From positions 2,046,001-2,110,000 of the forward strand of contig NZ_CP082780.1 of the NCBI RefSeq assembly GCF_019915265.1: a DNA stretch of 64,000 nucleotides. Direction: 5' to 3'. A model generated the notes under the pieces. That model saw nothing but the letters and a program-made list of their open reading frames with translations. It did not search any database and was not told the DNA's origin. This document shows, piece by piece, positions 19,370 to 30,430 of the stretch (position 1 is its first letter; every line of letters starts with the position of its first letter). Source of the stretch: Bacillus aquiflavi. Its GTDB lineage: Bacteria; Bacillota; Bacilli; Bacillales; Cytobacillaceae. Made by a program: the position numbers and the translations under genes.

Positions 19370-20440
19370 TTAAAATTGCTCTATTTTTTTTAGTAAATAT
19401 TCTTCATCAAGCTCATAAATAATTGGGTATCCAAGTTCTTTCAATAAAATGAACCTAATTCTTTGACCAACTGATTTTTTATCCTGTTTCATTCTTTCTA
19501 TTAATCGGGAAGCATTCATATTTTTAGGAATTGATGTTTGATAGTTTAAACTTTCAAGCCATATTTTAAAAGATTGATAATCAAAAGTGAGTCCCGCTAT
19601 TTCTTTACTCACTTGTAGTGCAAATAGCATACCGATTACAACTGCTTCCCCATGAGTAATGACACCATACCCTGCTTCCGCCTCAATGGCATGACCAAGC
19701 GTATGACCAAAGTTGAGGAAAGCACGAACACCAATCTCTTTTTCATCTTCAGCTACAATAGATCCTTTTATTTCAATTCCTCTTGTTAACGCATATTCCA
19801 GCATCTCATTTGAAATCTTGTCAAGCGACGCCACACTATTGAACAATGTTTCATATAACATTTTATCTTTAATAAGTGCATGTTTTACTACTTCCGCAAA
19901 CCCCGAGCGCACTTCGCGAATTGGTAAAGATTGAATAAATGACAAATCAAAAAAGACTGCTTCAGGCTGATGAAAAGCACCGATCATGTTTTTCCCTAAC
20001 GGGTGGTTAAGGGCAACTTTTCCACCTACAGCACTATCATGAGCTAAAATAGTTGTCGGAATTTGAATAAATGGAATCCCCCTCATAAATGTAGCGGCAA
20101 CAAAGCCAGCTAAATCACCAACAGCTCCCCCGCCAAAAGCTAACAGATGTGATTTTCGATCAAGCTTCTGCTCAAGTGCGTATGTTAAACAGTCATAATA
20201 AACGTTAAACGTTTTTGCTTTTTCCCCGCTCGGTACAGTATATATACTGCTATCTTTCCCTTGTAAATGGGACATAAGATGCGTTAGATGAAGTTTACCG
20301 ACAGTTTCATCCGTAATAATAAAAATTTTAGTAACATGAGGAAATTTTTCGTTTATAAACGGAAGAAGTTCATTTAAAACATGTATTCCTATTTTTACGA
20401 AATACTGCTTAGAGCCCGTTTCAATCTTTATTGTTTTCAT
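19370..20440 (-). CDS. aroB: 3-dehydroquinate synthase
   Basis: NAD- and zinc-dependent cyclisation of DAHP. Motifs GGGAVGDLAGFVAATFMRG, QIPTTILAHDSAVGGK, and the zinc ligands in NFGHTLGHAIE and THGEAVVIGM are present. 356 residues. It follows aroC by two bases. Confidence 0.97.
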   Translation of the reverse strand: MKTIKIETGSKQYFVKIGIHVLNELLPFINEKFPHVTKIFIITDETVGKLHLTHLMSHLQGKDSSIYTVPSGEKAKTFNVYYDCLTYALEQKLDRKSHLLAFGGGAVGDLAGFVAATFMRGIPFIQIPTTILAHDSAVGGKVALNHPLGKNMIGAFHQPEAVFFDLSFIQSLPIREVRSGFAEVVKHALIKDKMLYETLFNSVASLDKISNEMLEYALTRGIEIKGSIVAEDEKEIGVRAFLNFGHTLGHAIEAEAGYGVITHGEAVVIGMLFALQVSKEIAGLTFDYQSFKIWLESLNYQTSIPKNMNASRLIERMKQDKKSVGQRIRFILLKELGYPIIYELDEEYLLKKIEQF

Positions 20441-20442
20441 TT

Positions 20443-21615
20443 TTAAAACTCCTTTGAATACTCCCGCTGAGCTTCGACAGAGGCTTTTAACACGTCCATT
20501 CGATCCCCATAAAATTGTTCAACTAAAGCATTCGCTAATTCCCACGCAACCACACTTTCTGCTACTACAGCCGCCGCTGGGACTGCACAACTGTCAGATC
20601 TTTCAATACTGGCTAAAAAAGGCTCCTTTGAATCAATATCAATACTTTGTAAAGGTTTATATAATGTTGGGATTGGTTTCATAACTCCACGGACAATAAT
20701 AGGCATACCAGTCGTCATTCCGCCTTCCAATCCACCTAATCGATTCGTTTTTCGAAAGTAACCTTTCTCTTTTGACCAATCAATTTCATCATGAACTTCA
20801 CTGCCTGGTTTTCTTGCAGCTTCAAATCCAATTCCAAATTCTACTCCTTTAAATGCATTAATACTAACAATTGCTGCGGCAAGTTTAGCGTCAAGCTTGC
20901 GATCGTAATGGACATAACTGCCGACTCCTACTGGCATGCCTTCCACAATTACCTCAACAATTCCCCCAATTGAATCTCCTTTTTTTTTAGCTTCATCAAT
21001 AGCATTCATCATTTCTTTTTCGACGTTTTTATCAAACACTCGAACTGAAGAAGCTTCTGTTCTTTCTTTTAGTTCCGTAAGAGTTTCATATTGAGGAGTT
21101 TCAGCCCTTACACCACCTATTTCTAATACGTGCGAAGCAATATGGATCCCTAGCTGAGATAACAACTTTTTTGCAACAGCACCTGCAGCAACACGAACAG
21201 TCGTTTCTCGAGCTGAAGAACGTTCAAGTACGTTGCGCATATCTCTATGACCATATTTTAATGCACCGTTTAAATCTGCATGACCTGGTCTTGGATTCGT
21301 AATTTTTCGCTTTATTTCCTCTGCTTCCGCCTCATTTAACGGACCTTGCCCCATAATATTAGTCCAATGCTTCCAGTCGTTATTTTCTACCGTAAGCGCA
21401 ACAGGTGATCCTAACGTATAACCGTGGCGAACTCCTCCAACTATATTCACTGTATCTTTCTCAATTTGCATTCGGCGTCCCCGCCCGTACCCCTTTTGTC
21501 TCCTCGCTAAATCATTATTAATATCTTCTGCTAGTAATGGCAATCCTGCCGGTAAACCTTCAATTATTGCTGTTAATTGAGGTCCGTGTGATTCACCAGC
21601 TGTTAAATATCTCAT
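20443..21615 (-). CDS. aroC: Chorismate synthase
   Basis: FMN-dependent enzyme making chorismate. [59 protein letters not shown] and [12 protein letters not shown] are family signatures. About 390 residues from the ATG behind GGGGGAAAGGA. Known as aroF in B. subtilis, where cheR lies between it and ndk; here cheR is absent. First gene of the aromatic operon. Confidence 0.97.
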   Translation of the reverse strand: MRYLTAGESHGPQLTAIIEGLPAGLPLLAEDINNDLARRQKGYGRGRRMQIEKDTVNIVGGVRHGYTLGSPVALTVENNDWKHWTNIMGQGPLNEAEAEEIKRKITNPRPGHADLNGALKYGHRDMRNVLERSSARETTVRVAAGAVAKKLLSQLGIHIASHVLEIGGVRAETPQYETLTELKERTEASSVRVFDKNVEKEMMNAIDEAKKKGDSIGGIVEVIVEGMPVGVGSYVHYDRKLDAKLAAAIVSINAFKGVEFGIGFEAARKPGSEVHDEIDWSKEKGYFRKTNRLGGLEGGMTTGMPIIVRGVMKPIPTLYKPLQSIDIDSKEPFLASIERSDSCAVPAAAVVAESVVAWELANALVEQFYGDRMDVLKASVEAQREYSKEF

Positions 21616-21881
21616 GATCCTTTCCCCCTTCAACTCATTAAAGGAATTATGTATCAATATAACATAGGTTATAAAATAAAAATAGAGAAACTAGAAAAAT
21701 TATTTGAATATTATCATAAAATGAAGATTTAGACTCCATGAAAGAAGGTTACATTTTACCCTAATATTAAGAGGTCTATATACCCTTACCTTAAAATACT
21801 AAAAAGGCTGGGGAGATTTGCTAGTTCAATGATCTAAACTTTGATGGAATATTCAAAAAATGGAAGCAATTTATATAAAAA

Positions 21882-21912
21882 GTGGCTGACTCTTTACATC
21901 TGAGTCAGCCGC
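21882..21912 (-). terminator. Terminator of ndk
   Basis: GCGGCTGACTC / GAGTCAGCCAC stem followed by TTTTTATAT on the minus strand, ten bases past the ndk stop. Confidence 0.85.
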
Positions 21913-21921
21913 TTAAAAATA

Positions 21922-22368
21922 TTAGTAAATCCACTCATTCATTAATTTATTGTATTGAACAAGTTCCTCTTTATGAAAGAACAATGAAATTTCACGTTCA
22001 GCACTTTCAGGTGAATCAGAACCGTGGATCACATTTTTGCCGACGGTTAAGCCAAAATCACCGCGGATAGTCCCCTGAACTGCATCTTTAGGGTTTGTAG
22101 CCCCCATCATTTGACGTGCAGTTGCAATCACATTTTCTCCTTCCCAAACCATTGCAAACACAGGACCTGAAGTGATGAAGTCAACTAATTCTCCAAAGAA
22201 AGGACGCTCTTTATGCTCACCGTAGTGCTTTTCAGCAAGTTCTTTAGAAATACTCATTAATTTTGCACCAACAAGTTGAAAGCCTTTGTTTTCAAAACGA
22301 GCTACAATATCTCCGATTAAGTTACGTTGTACCCCGTCAGGTTTAACCATTAAAAAAGTCTTCTCCAT
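21922..22368 (-). CDS. ndk: Nucleoside diphosphate kinase
   Basis: Transfers gamma-phosphate between nucleotides through a phospho-histidine. The active-site segment [20 protein letters not shown] carries that histidine, and [11 protein letters not shown] opens the protein. 148 residues. It lies downstream of hepT, as in B. subtilis. Confidence 0.97.
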   Translation of the reverse strand: MEKTFLMVKPDGVQRNLIGDIVARFENKGFQLVGAKLMSISKELAEKHYGEHKERPFFGELVDFITSGPVFAMVWEGENVIATARQMMGATNPKDAVQGTIRGDFGLTVGKNVIHGSDSPESAEREISLFFHKEELVQYNKLMNEWIY

Positions 22369-22417
22369 TCATGTTCACTCCTAAGAATTAAGATATATGT
22401 ATCTTGGTTATATGATT

Positions 22418-22542
22418 AGGCTACGTTAAACAATTTTGCTGTTGTAGAATTATTCATACGAGATAGCACACTTACACACACTTTTTGCAATGTTTAAACA
22501 GGGAATGTGCCAATAAAACAACAGAGTTATATGACATAGCCT
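22418..22542. repeat. Dispersed inverted-end element, family 2 (upstream of ndk)
   Basis: Bounded by AGGCTACGTTA and TGACATAGCCT, an imperfect inverted repeat; an inner pair TTGCTGTTGT / ACAACAG follows. No frame. A related structure is at 33029 upstream of der. Confidence 0.5.
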
Positions 22543-22595
22543 ATTATTCATAATCCATGAAAATATTATCATTGTTCCAGTTATTTAGCAACACG

Positions 22596-23558
22596 CTAAT
22601 ACTTCCGTCTACCGATAAACTTTGCAATATCTCTTAAAGTTTTTTTCGCTTTATTAGGAGGAAGTTCTTCCAAAACTGCAAGCGCTTTTGTTAAATAGCG
22701 ATCACTTATTTTAAGTGATTTTTCTATAGCATCTGAAGTTTTAATTAACGAAATAACTTGATTAATTTCTTTTTTAGTCATTTTTTCATGGACTTTTTCA
22801 ATCTCTGCTCGAATAGATGGATTCTCTCTTGCAAATAATACTGGCAATGTAATATTCCCTTGAAGTAAGTCCCCGCCAGCTGGTTTCCCAAGCTCTTTTT
22901 CTGTTCCAGTAAAATCAAGAACATCATCAGTAATTTGAAAAGCCATCCCGACAAAGTAGCCAAATTTGTAAATCTTTTTATGTATCTCTTCCTCAACACC
23001 TGCAGCAATTGCTCCTAATTGACAGCTTACAGCAATAAGCAACGCTGTTTTCCTTTTTATTCGCCGCAAGTATGTTCGAAGATTTTGATCAAACTTATAT
23101 TTATCTTTAATTTGTTCGATTTCACCAATACAAACTTCTACGATCGTATTTGATAAAATTTTATGCGCTTGAACATTGTCGATAACTGTCATTAGTTCTA
23201 GAGAGCGGGCAAAGATATAGTCTCCAGTGTACATCGCTATGCGATTATCCCACTTTGCTTTAACTGTAAGCTCTCCTCGCCGTAATTCAGCATCATCAAT
23301 AACATCATCATGAACTAGTGAGGCTGTATGGATTAATTCTAACGCAACTGCAACTTTTTTTAACACATGTATATCATATTGTCCAAATCTCCCTGCAAGT
23401 AAAACAAAAACTGGGCGAATTCTTTTTCCCCCCGCTTGCAATAAGTGCAAGGATGCTTGGCGCAGTAACGGCGATTTTGATTGAATCGCCTTTTTTAATT
23501 CTTTTTCAATAATATTTAAATCCGAATTCAAAAATGAATACATCATTTTCAATTTCAT
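22596..23558 (-). CDS. hepT: Heptaprenyl diphosphate synthase component II
   Basis: Catalytic prenyltransferase subunit for the menaquinone-7 side chain. The first aspartate-rich motif is in HDDVIDDAELRRG, the second in QITDDVLDF, and GGKRIRPVFVLLAG precedes. 320 residues. Works with HepS, encoded two genes upstream, with menH between them. Confidence 0.95.
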   Translation of the reverse strand: MKLKMMYSFLNSDLNIIEKELKKAIQSKSPLLRQASLHLLQAGGKRIRPVFVLLAGRFGQYDIHVLKKVAVALELIHTASLVHDDVIDDAELRRGELTVKAKWDNRIAMYTGDYIFARSLELMTVIDNVQAHKILSNTIVEVCIGEIEQIKDKYKFDQNLRTYLRRIKRKTALLIAVSCQLGAIAAGVEEEIHKKIYKFGYFVGMAFQITDDVLDFTGTEKELGKPAGGDLLQGNITLPVLFARENPSIRAEIEKVHEKMTKKEINQVISLIKTSDAIEKSLKISDRYLTKALAVLEELPPNKAKKTLRDIAKFIGRRKY

Positions 23559-23632
23559 TTGTATTCACCCAGCTTCATAAAGTCAAACTTTTAAACAATT
23601 GAGGATTTACAGCGGGAACTGAGTACATCCTC

Positions 23633-24349
23633 TTATTTTTGTTCCGATTTTTTATAACCAAAATGAGCAGCAGCAACCCCACCAGTATACGGTTTGTAAT
23701 ATACGTTTGTAAATCCGGCGCTTTCAAACATTTGAGAAAGTTTTTTTGCACCTGGAAAGTCCCGGGCTGACTCTTGTAACCATGAATATTCATGATAACT
23801 TTTGGCAAAAACTTTCCCAAATAACGGCATAATGAATCGAAAGTAGAAATAGTAAAGCTGCTTAAAACCAAACATAGTCGGCTGTGATGTTTCAAGACAA
23901 ACCGCAACACCCCCGGGCTTTAGAACTCTGTGCATTTCTCGTAAAACTTGCATATAATCAGGGACATTCCTTAGACCAAAACCGATCGTAACGTAGTCAA
24001 ATGAATTATCTTCAAATGGAAGCTCCATTGCGTTGCCATGGATAAGTTCTGCTTGATTTAATTGGAGCGCTTTAATTTTCTCCTCGCCAATTTTAAGCAT
24101 ATTTTTACTAAAATCCAATCCGATCACTTTTCCTTTAGGACCAACAGCGTCAGCGAGAGCAATTGTCCAATCTGCTGTACCACAGCAAACATCAAGAGCA
24201 GAACAGTTCTGTTGAACATTCATACGACGCATCGTATCTTTACGCCATTTCTTATGCTGTTGAAAGCTTATAACTGAATTCATTTTATCGTAATTATCAT
24301 AAATACTTTCAAAGACACCGTGAACACGCTGTTCTTTTGATTGCTCCAT
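23633..24349 (-). CDS. menH: Demethylmenaquinone methyltransferase
   Basis: SAM-dependent methyltransferase (UbiE/MenG family) making menaquinone. SAM site [27 protein letters not shown] and [20 protein letters not shown] are characteristic. About 238 residues from [13 protein letters not shown], starting four bases after hepS. Also named menG or ubiE. Confidence 0.95.
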   Translation of the reverse strand: MEQSKEQRVHGVFESIYDNYDKMNSVISFQQHKKWRKDTMRRMNVQQNCSALDVCCGTADWTIALADAVGPKGKVIGLDFSKNMLKIGEEKIKALQLNQAELIHGNAMELPFEDNSFDYVTIGFGLRNVPDYMQVLREMHRVLKPGGVAVCLETSQPTMFGFKQLYYFYFRFIMPLFGKVFAKSYHEYSWLQESARDFPGAKKLSQMFESAGFTNVYYKPYTGGVAAAHFGYKKSEQK

Positions 24350-24353
24350 TTGC

Positions 24354-25193
24354 CTACCCTTCTTCCACAAATGTTTTCCCTAAACTATGATGTTGATTAA
24401 GGATCCAAAATATTCGTTTTTCAAGCAACTCATTCAAAGCTGGCACTTTATTCATGTCTTTTTCAATTGCTTGCTTCGTATGATCAATATAGCGATCACA
24501 AATATTTAATAAATACTTGTTTTGTTCAGCTGTTAATTCGCTTAAATGATTCTTATTGTTCGGAAAAACATGTTTTTTAAGAACTTCAAAAAGAATAGAG
24601 CGTCCTTGTTGAATAAACTTATTTTTTTCAACAAACAACCTTTTCACAAATAATATATGATTTGATAGTTCTTTCCAAGCTGGAGCTTTAAAATAATCAC
24701 TTAGCTTTTCAATTAAAGAAGCCTCGTTTTTTACAAAGCTGTTCATTATTTTATCGAGCTCGTTCTGTTCTTGTTGATATATAAAAATTTTATGCTCATT
24801 AATGTCTTTAACTCCTTCAGCTAAAGTGCGAATAAGAGCTAAATTGTTTGTCTCGGCCAGAAGCTTATAATATAGCCCGCTGTAATAATCTCCAGCTAAA
24901 ACTGTTAATTGATGTTTTTTTTGGTCATCGTTTTCGTGATCTTTTAAGTCCAAATTACTAACATAATCATGGGTATCAAGGGCAATTTGAATCAACATTG
25001 TCGTTAATGAGTAATTTTTGATTTCCATTTCTGTTAACTCGAGCTGATCCATAATTGAAATTAATAAAAGCAACTTGTCCTCATCTATGATGGGTGTTTG
25101 AATAAAACGGAGCAAATAAGGATGATGAACCCTTTGTTCAATCTGCTCTTTAATTATAGCTAATTTTGACTCAATGTTATGCAATGTACTCAC
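24354..25193 (-). CDS. hepS: Heptaprenyl diphosphate synthase component I
   Basis: Small regulatory subunit partner of HepT. The stretch [10 protein letters not shown], then [12 protein letters not shown] and [19 protein letters not shown] match HepS. About 279 residues if a GTG behind a GGGGGAAGTAAGG site is used; a TTG at 25208 is possible. The order hepS-menH-hepT is conserved in Bacillus. Confidence 0.92.
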   Translation of the reverse strand: MSTLHNIESKLAIIKEQIEQRVHHPYLLRFIQTPIIDEDKLLLLISIMDQLELTEMEIKNYSLTTMLIQIALDTHDYVSNLDLKDHENDDQKKHQLTVLAGDYYSGLYYKLLAETNNLALIRTLAEGVKDINEHKIFIYQQEQNELDKIMNSFVKNEASLIEKLSDYFKAPAWKELSNHILFVKRLFVEKNKFIQQGRSILFEVLKKHVFPNNKNHLSELTAEQNKYLLNICDRYIDHTKQAIEKDMNKVPALNELLEKRIFWILNQHHSLGKTFVEEG

Positions 25194-25532
25194 CCTTACT
25201 TCCCCCAAATTATATACTTTATTAATGGGCTACTTCAATTTTGAAAATACACATGAATTCCCCTGCAAAGGAACAAGAACAGGCCGTATTCTTTCATATT
25301 CCGGTCAAATTAACGCAGAGACAATTATAACATAAAAGGTGACATGGTGGCAGAGTTAAATAAATTTAAATTTTAAAAACGATCATCCCTTGTCACCCTT
25401 ATAGTTCTTTAGTTGGCTAAAAACGAAGTCTTTACAAGACGAAAAAGGATACCGTACTAATGGAGCATTTTCAAGTATTCTTTCGGGTATTTGCTTCAGA
25501 TATTGACGATGTCTACAAGCACGAATATTATT
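25194..25532. other. Gap between mtrB and hepS without a recognised gene
   Basis: AT-rich leader region upstream of hepS. No frame or clear hairpin with a T-tract was found. Presumably it carries the hepS promoter. Confidence 0.4.
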
Positions 25533-25763
25533 TTATTTCTTCCCACTCTCAACTTCGCCAAATTCTGTTAAAATTTTTGCGGTTCCTCTTATTTTAATCG
25601 CTGATGTATGGTCAGTAAATTGTGCGATCATCACTTCACCATCATCTAATTTTTCTGAGTGATGGAATCGTGTATCAGAGCCTCTTGTTAATCCGATCAC
25701 ATTTACCCCATCTTCCAACGCTTTTATCACTATAAAATCACTTGATTGAGCTCGTTTTTCCAT
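25533..25763 (-). CDS. mtrB: trp RNA-binding attenuation protein (TRAP)
   Basis: 76-residue subunit of the 11-mer ring that binds tryptophan and GAG/UAG repeats in [51 protein letters not shown] carry the tryptophan- and RNA-contact residues, all conserved. Downstream of folE (mtrA) as in B. subtilis. Notable because its main target, the trp operon, is not at its usual place in this window. Confidence 0.96.
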   Translation of the reverse strand: MEKRAQSSDFIVIKALEDGVNVIGLTRGSDTRFHHSEKLDDGEVMIAQFTDHTSAIKIRGTAKILTEFGEVESGKK

Positions 25764-25767
25764 TGTA

Positions 25768-26340
25768 TCACCTTTTTTTTTTAATTAATGAAAGGACTTC
25801 TGCCCGCGACTCAGCATTTTCTTTAAAAGATCCTCTAACAGCTGTCGTGACTGTAGTTGAACCTGGCTTTTTTACACCTCTCATCGTCATACACATGTGC
25901 TCTGCTTCAACAACTACCATTACACCATGAGGATCAAGCTTTTCAATCATTGCATCTGCAATCGTTGATGTAATTCGTTCTTGAAGCTGTGGTCTTCGAG
26001 CAACGGCCTCCACCGCTCTTGCTAACTTGCTTAATCCTGTAACCTTCCCGTTTCTAGGTATATATGCAACATGTGCTTTACCATAGAATGGCACTAGGTG
26101 ATGTTCACACATAGAGTAAAACGAAATATCCTTTACTAATACTAACTCTTCATGTTCTTCCCCAAAAACTGTATCAAAATACTCTTTCGGATCTTGGGAC
26201 AATCCTGCAAATACTTCTTCGTACATTTTTGCCACTCTTTTTGGTGTATCTAATAAACCTTCTCGTTCTGGATCTTCCCCAATAGCTGTTAGTATTAAAC
26301 GTACCGCTTCTTCAATTTGGGCACGGTTTACCTTTGTCAT
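25768..26340 (-). CDS. folE: GTP cyclohydrolase I
   Basis: First step of tetrahydrofolate synthesis, zinc dependent. [20 protein letters not shown] and the later [12 protein letters not shown] carry the zinc cysteines and histidines; [10 protein letters not shown] is also typical. 190 residues. Called mtrA in B. subtilis and cotranscribed with mtrB, four bases away here. Confidence 0.96.
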   Translation of the reverse strand: MTKVNRAQIEEAVRLILTAIGEDPEREGLLDTPKRVAKMYEEVFAGLSQDPKEYFDTVFGEEHEELVLVKDISFYSMCEHHLVPFYGKAHVAYIPRNGKVTGLSKLARAVEAVARRPQLQERITSTIADAMIEKLDPHGVMVVVEAEHMCMTMRGVKKPGSTTVTTAVRGSFKENAESRAEVLSLIKKKR

Positions 26341-26685
26341 ACGATTTCCTCCTATAAAAAAACGTACGTATATAACATTTACATATTAGCAAATCATTTA
26401 AAAACAGGCAAAATAGACGCTCGCTGCAAAAGTGACAAAACACTTATATTTTAGACTGTAGCTCGGAATCGATTTATCTACAACAGAAAACTTCAAAGTG
26501 CCTCTCTACCATTTCCTAAAATTCCTGCTGGCAAGATAGAAGTTAATTGCAGGATCTTTCTTACAACCAAGTATACTAATTTAGCTTAAATATTTCATCA
26601 GCTATATTCCTATGAAATAAAAAGACCGCGAGATCCGCGGTCTTCTAAATTAAGCATACGCTCAAAGAACATGATCTATATGTAA
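26341..26685. other. Intergenic gap between folE and hbs
   Basis: No gene seen. Holds the hbs terminator at 26622 and presumably the folE promoter near 26350-26400. Confidence 0.5.
26622..26644 (-). terminator. Terminator of hbs
   Basis: Nine-base stem AAGACCGCG / CGCGGTCTT with a five-base loop and TTTTTATTTC on the minus strand. Confidence 0.88.
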
Positions 26686-26958
26686 TTATTTTACTGCATC
26701 TTTAAGCGCTTTACCAGGTTTAAAAGCAGGTACTTTGCTTGCTGCGATTTCGATTTCTTCACCAGTTTGAGGATTACGTCCTTTTCGAGCTGCACGCTCA
26801 CGAACTTCAAAATTCCCAAAACCGATTAATTGAACTTTATCACCATTTTTTAATGCATTTAAGATTGTATCAAAAACAGCATCTACTGCTTTAGTCGCAT
26901 CCTTTTTAGAAAGCTCACTTGCTTCGGCAACTGAATTTATTAATTCTGTTTTATTCAT
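26686..26958 (-). CDS. hbs: DNA-binding protein HU
   Basis: 90-residue histone-like protein. [22 protein letters not shown] is the DNA-gripping arm, and MNKTELI the start, chosen because GGAGGAGGTGA precedes it. Abundant nucleoid protein; monocistronic with its own terminator. Between folE and spoIVA as in B. subtilis. Confidence 0.97.
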   Translation of the reverse strand: MNKTELINSVAEASELSKKDATKAVDAVFDTILNALKNGDKVQLIGFGNFEVRERAARKGRNPQTGEEIEIAASKVPAFKPGKALKDAVK

Positions 26959-27295
26959 GCCATTCACCTCCTCCCAAAAAATTAAAGTAATCGAAGTGAA
27001 GCAAATAGTTATTATTACTTACATTGTTAAACAAAAATGCTAAAAACTATACATTGTGGAGCAAATTTTATTAACATGCTTTATCTTAAATGATGAATTA
27101 AAAGATTTCAATTCATTTTTTTAAAAAAAGCTTGTTATACAACGTATGAAAACGTCCACAACATTAATTCTGTTAAAAGGTTATCATAATCATTTAAGTG
27201 AAGCAAGAAAATTACAAGAATTAGTGGGAATCTTTTCATTTTGAAATAAAGTTGTAATATGTCACATATTTTTCATAGACATTTTCAAAAAAAAT
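26959..27295. other. Intergenic region between spoIVA and hbs
   Basis: About 340 AT-rich bases, likely containing the hbs promoters and the spoIVA 3' end. No open frame of note. Confidence 0.5.
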
Positions 27296-27314
27296 AGACT
27301 CCAGTTTGGAGTCT
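27296..27314 (-). terminator. Terminator of spoIVA
   Basis: AGACTCCA / TGGAGTCT stem with a tiny loop, followed by a run of T on the minus strand. Confidence 0.85.
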
Positions 27315-27348
27315 AACGCCTTCTTTTTTTAAAAAATATTGGCTTTTT

Positions 27349-28827
27349 CTATAAAATAATAGCAATTAACCCACCAGAGCCTTCATTAATAATTCTTTCT
27401 AACGTTTCTTTTAGTTTGTATCTAGCATTTTCAGGCATTAATGATAATTTTGCTTGAATCCCCTCTCTTACAATTGAACTTAAGCTTCGTCCAAAAATAT
27501 CTGAATTCCAAATGGATAAAGGGTCATCTTCAAAATCTTGCATTAAATAACGAACAAGCTCTTCACTTTGCTTTTCCGTTCCAATTATTGGAGCAAACTC
27601 TGATTCAACATCTACTTTTATCATATGAATAGATGGCGCTACTGCCCTTAATCGAACACCAAAGCGGGCTCCTTGGCGAATAATTTCAGGTTCATCCAAA
27701 CTCATATCTGCAAGACTAGGTGCAGCAATGCCATAGCCAGTTTGTTTCACCATTTTCAACGCATCAGCAATATGATCATATTCCGCTTTCGCATGTGCGA
27801 AATCTTGCATAAGCTCTAATAAATGATCCTTTCCCCTAATTTCTACCCCAACAATTTCTTTTAAAATTTGATCATATAAATCATCGGGTGCGTACAAATC
27901 GATTTCAGCTACACCTTGCCCCATTTCCATTCCAGCCAGCCCAGCACGATCAATAAATTCATACTCACTAAATAAATGGACAACCCGATCTACATCTCTA
28001 AGTCTTTTAATATCTTTTACAGTCTCTCTTACCGCTTCCTGATAGCTTTCACGTAGCCAATGATCTTCTTTGAGTACCATGACCCAGCTAGGAAGATTTA
28101 CATTCACCTCGACTACTGGGAACTCATATAATGCTTCGCGTAAAACATTTAATACGTCTGTTTCACGCATTCCTTCAACACTAATCGATAGAGCCGGAAT
28201 ATCATACTTTTCAGAAAGTTCCACTCGTAATGCTTCTGTATCAGGATGATGTGGATGGGCACTGTTAATGACCATAATAAAAGGCTTGCCAACTTCTTTT
28301 AATTCAGCAATGACTCTCTCTTCAGCTTCTAGATAGTTTGAGCGTGGAATTTCACCTATTGAGCCATCAGTAGTAATAACAACACCGATTGTTGAATGTT
28401 TTTGAATTACTTTCCTTGTGCCAATTTCAGCAGCTTCATGAAATGGTATCGGTTCCTCATACCAAGGCGTATTAATCATTCTCGGGCCATTCTCGTCCTC
28501 GTATCCTTTCGCGCCTGGTACAGTGTAACCGACACAATCTACGAGCCGAATATTGACCTCCAATCCTTCATCGACATGAACAGTCGCAGCTTGATTAGGA
28601 ACAAACTTTGGTTCAGTCGTCATGATTGTTTTTCCTGCCGCACTTTGAGGTAGTTCATCTTGTGCACGAGCTCTGTCACCTTCATTATTAATATTTGGTA
28701 ATACTACTAATTCCATAAACTTTTTAATAAAAGTGGATTTACCAGTCCGAACTGCGCCAACGACCCCTAAATAAATATCGCCGCCCGTTCTTTCCGCAAT
28801 ATCTTTAAAAATATCTACCTTTTCCAA
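27349..28827 (-). CDS. spoIVA: Stage IV sporulation protein A
   Basis: ATPase that polymerises on the forespore surface as the base of the spore coat. The Walker A motif GAVRTGKST lies near residue 25, the switch-like VDCVGYTVPGAKGYEDENGPRM follows, and the C-terminus GSGGLIAIIL is the membrane-localising tail. 492 residues, the family length. Expression is expected in the mother cell under sigma-E. Confidence 0.97.
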   Translation of the reverse strand: MEKVDIFKDIAERTGGDIYLGVVGAVRTGKSTFIKKFMELVVLPNINNEGDRARAQDELPQSAAGKTIMTTEPKFVPNQAATVHVDEGLEVNIRLVDCVGYTVPGAKGYEDENGPRMINTPWYEEPIPFHEAAEIGTRKVIQKHSTIGVVITTDGSIGEIPRSNYLEAEERVIAELKEVGKPFIMVINSAHPHHPDTEALRVELSEKYDIPALSISVEGMRETDVLNVLREALYEFPVVEVNVNLPSWVMVLKEDHWLRESYQEAVRETVKDIKRLRDVDRVVHLFSEYEFIDRAGLAGMEMGQGVAEIDLYAPDDLYDQILKEIVGVEIRGKDHLLELMQDFAHAKAEYDHIADALKMVKQTGYGIAAPSLADMSLDEPEIIRQGARFGVRLRAVAPSIHMIKVDVESEFAPIIGTEKQSEELVRYLMQDFEDDPLSIWNSDIFGRSLSSIVREGIQAKLSLMPENARYKLKETLERIINEGSGGLIAIIL

Positions 28828-29246
28828 GAGATCCCCTCCCGATCATAGAGTTAGTGGGATAAATAATATCTTATTTTTTTTACGTATTTTTAGACAGTAT
28901 ATGTTTATGATGTTGTCCTATTCTCTTATGACAGTTTTTATAATATTTTTACCTCCTTATATTCAATATTCATTTTCCGTCTTTATAGCAAAAGTCGAAA
29001 CTTTCAGTATAGCGAAATCATTTCATCACTATATCTGATTGTGAATTGTAAATGATTGTAACAAAATAGAAGGACACACCTTAGTTAATGAATAAAAAGG
29101 GTTAACATGACATAGTCTTCACCGAAAGCCGGTTGAAAGATATCAATCCAACGTTTAGGTGCCAGTCGCCCTCTTCATCTACAGCCATTTTAAGGTTGAA
29201 GGAAATTTCTTTGTCCTTTAATGAGTAATAAAAATGGAAATAAAAA
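28828..29246. other. Intergenic region between yphF and spoIVA
   Basis: About 420 bases with the expected spoIVA promoter at its left end. On the minus strand from about 29240 to 29110 there is a short open stretch (for example ISFNLKMAVDEEGDWHLNVG) without a credible start, possibly a gene remnant. Confidence 0.4.
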
Positions 29247-29283
29247 ACCCTTCTCCTACAATATATTTTGTAGAAGAAAGGTT
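29247..29283 (-). terminator. Terminator of yphF
   Basis: AACC(T/C)TTCTTCTACAA / TTGTAGGAGAAGGGTT hairpin followed by TTTTTATTT on the minus strand. Confidence 0.85.
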
Positions 29284-29287
29284 ATGA

Positions 29288-30001
29288 CTAATTCATCAAA
29301 AAGATTGGTTCTTTAGAACTTTCATCAATCGTATATGGCAATGAATATGCAGGCACAAACATCGAGTCTTCGACTAAAATGCTTCTAATATCATCACCAG
29401 GTTTAAACGAATGATCCTTTTCTTGCAACGCCTGTAAAAGATCGTTTCGATAATCAACATAGATCTCTCCACTCTCTGTCACAACAAATGATAAAGATTG
29501 ATTAGTATATGGGCTAGTTACAGTTGGCTCCTCTTTGTACCCAAGTTTATCAAAATTTAAAGAATATACATTTTGGGCAATTTTTTCTTTAAAAGGCGGA
29601 TTGCCATAGGCCTTTATAAGCAGTTTGATTTCGCGAATTTTCTCAGCAATTCTTAAATCAAATATTTTTACTTGAACATCCGTTTCTGGATTAATGATTA
29701 CATATTGGAACACTCCGCCATTTTCATAAGAGTTTCCAGGTGGTTCTGATAAATATTGAGGAACTAATCGCTTGAAATCAATTAAATACTTTTGATAGAG
29801 CGGTGTATCTCCTTCAGTTGTTTTAATTGGTAAAACACCCTCATTTGCCTCTTGGAACTGATTTATGGCTGCTTGAACCGCTTGAACTTGTTCTTTGTAT
29901 GGTGTTTGATTTTCTGCTAATTCCTCTTCAGGATAAAGACAGCCTGTTAACAACATCATTACTAAAAACAAACTACTCGATAATTTCCATATTCGCATCA
30001 T
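29288..30001 (-). CDS. yphF: Lipoprotein YphF
   Basis: About 237 residues with a lipoprotein signal ending in the lipobox LTGC, so likely anchored to the outer face of the membrane. The mature part contains GDTPLYQKYLIDFKRLVPQYLSEPP, typical of YphF. The start choice is between two adjacent ATG codons. Between spoIVA and yphE as in B. subtilis. Function unknown. Confidence 0.85.
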   Translation of the reverse strand: MMRIWKLSSSLFLVMMLLTGCLYPEEELAENQTPYKEQVQAVQAAINQFQEANEGVLPIKTTEGDTPLYQKYLIDFKRLVPQYLSEPPGNSYENGGVFQYVIINPETDVQVKIFDLRIAEKIREIKLLIKAYGNPPFKEKIAQNVYSLNFDKLGYKEEPTVTSPYTNQSLSFVVTESGEIYVDYRNDLLQALQEKDHSFKPGDDIRSILVEDSMFVPAYSLPYTIDESSKEPIFLMN

Positions 30002-30035
30002 CTTCATTCCTTTTAGTCTATGTATTTATTACTTA

Positions 30036-30236
30036 TTAGTCTGGAGTCGGGCCGCTGAAAACGACTAAAAAGATGATAATACCCGCTACGATCATTAAAA
30101 TATAAGCAATAATTGCAGTTACAACTTTAAACATGCCTTTAAGTTTAAAACGACTTAAGTAAATCAAGACAATAGATATAAACATAAATCCCATTGAAGC
30201 TAAAGAAATCCACATTTTCATTAATGATGGTGACAC
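30036..30236 (-). CDS. yphE: DUF2768 membrane protein YphE
   Basis: 66-residue protein with two hydrophobic helices (about 8-27 and 36-60) ending VVFSGPTPD, a family hallmark. Cotranscribed with yphF. Role unknown. Confidence 0.82.
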   Translation of the reverse strand: MSPSLMKMWISLASMGFMFISIVLIYLSRFKLKGMFKVVTAIIAYILMIVAGIIIFLVVFSGPTPD

Positions 30237-30402
30237 TATTGATCACTCCTTTTTCCGACAGATATTATACCATATGTTCCACAGGAAGAAAAAAAAGCAG
30301 TTTAACAATCAACTTTGCAAGCTTATGAGCGACAATTTTTGAAAATAATTTTTTTAAATAGCAATCTAGTTCAACATCATGGTCATTACTAACAAAAAAA
30401 AG

Positions 30403-30430
30403 AAGTAAAGAAGGGGCGCATTCTTCACTT
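30403..30430 (-). terminator. Terminator downstream of gpsA
   Basis: AAGTGAAGAA / TTCTTTACTT stem with an eight-base loop and a run of T on the minus strand. It sits about 110 bases past the restored gpsA reading frame. Confidence 0.8.
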
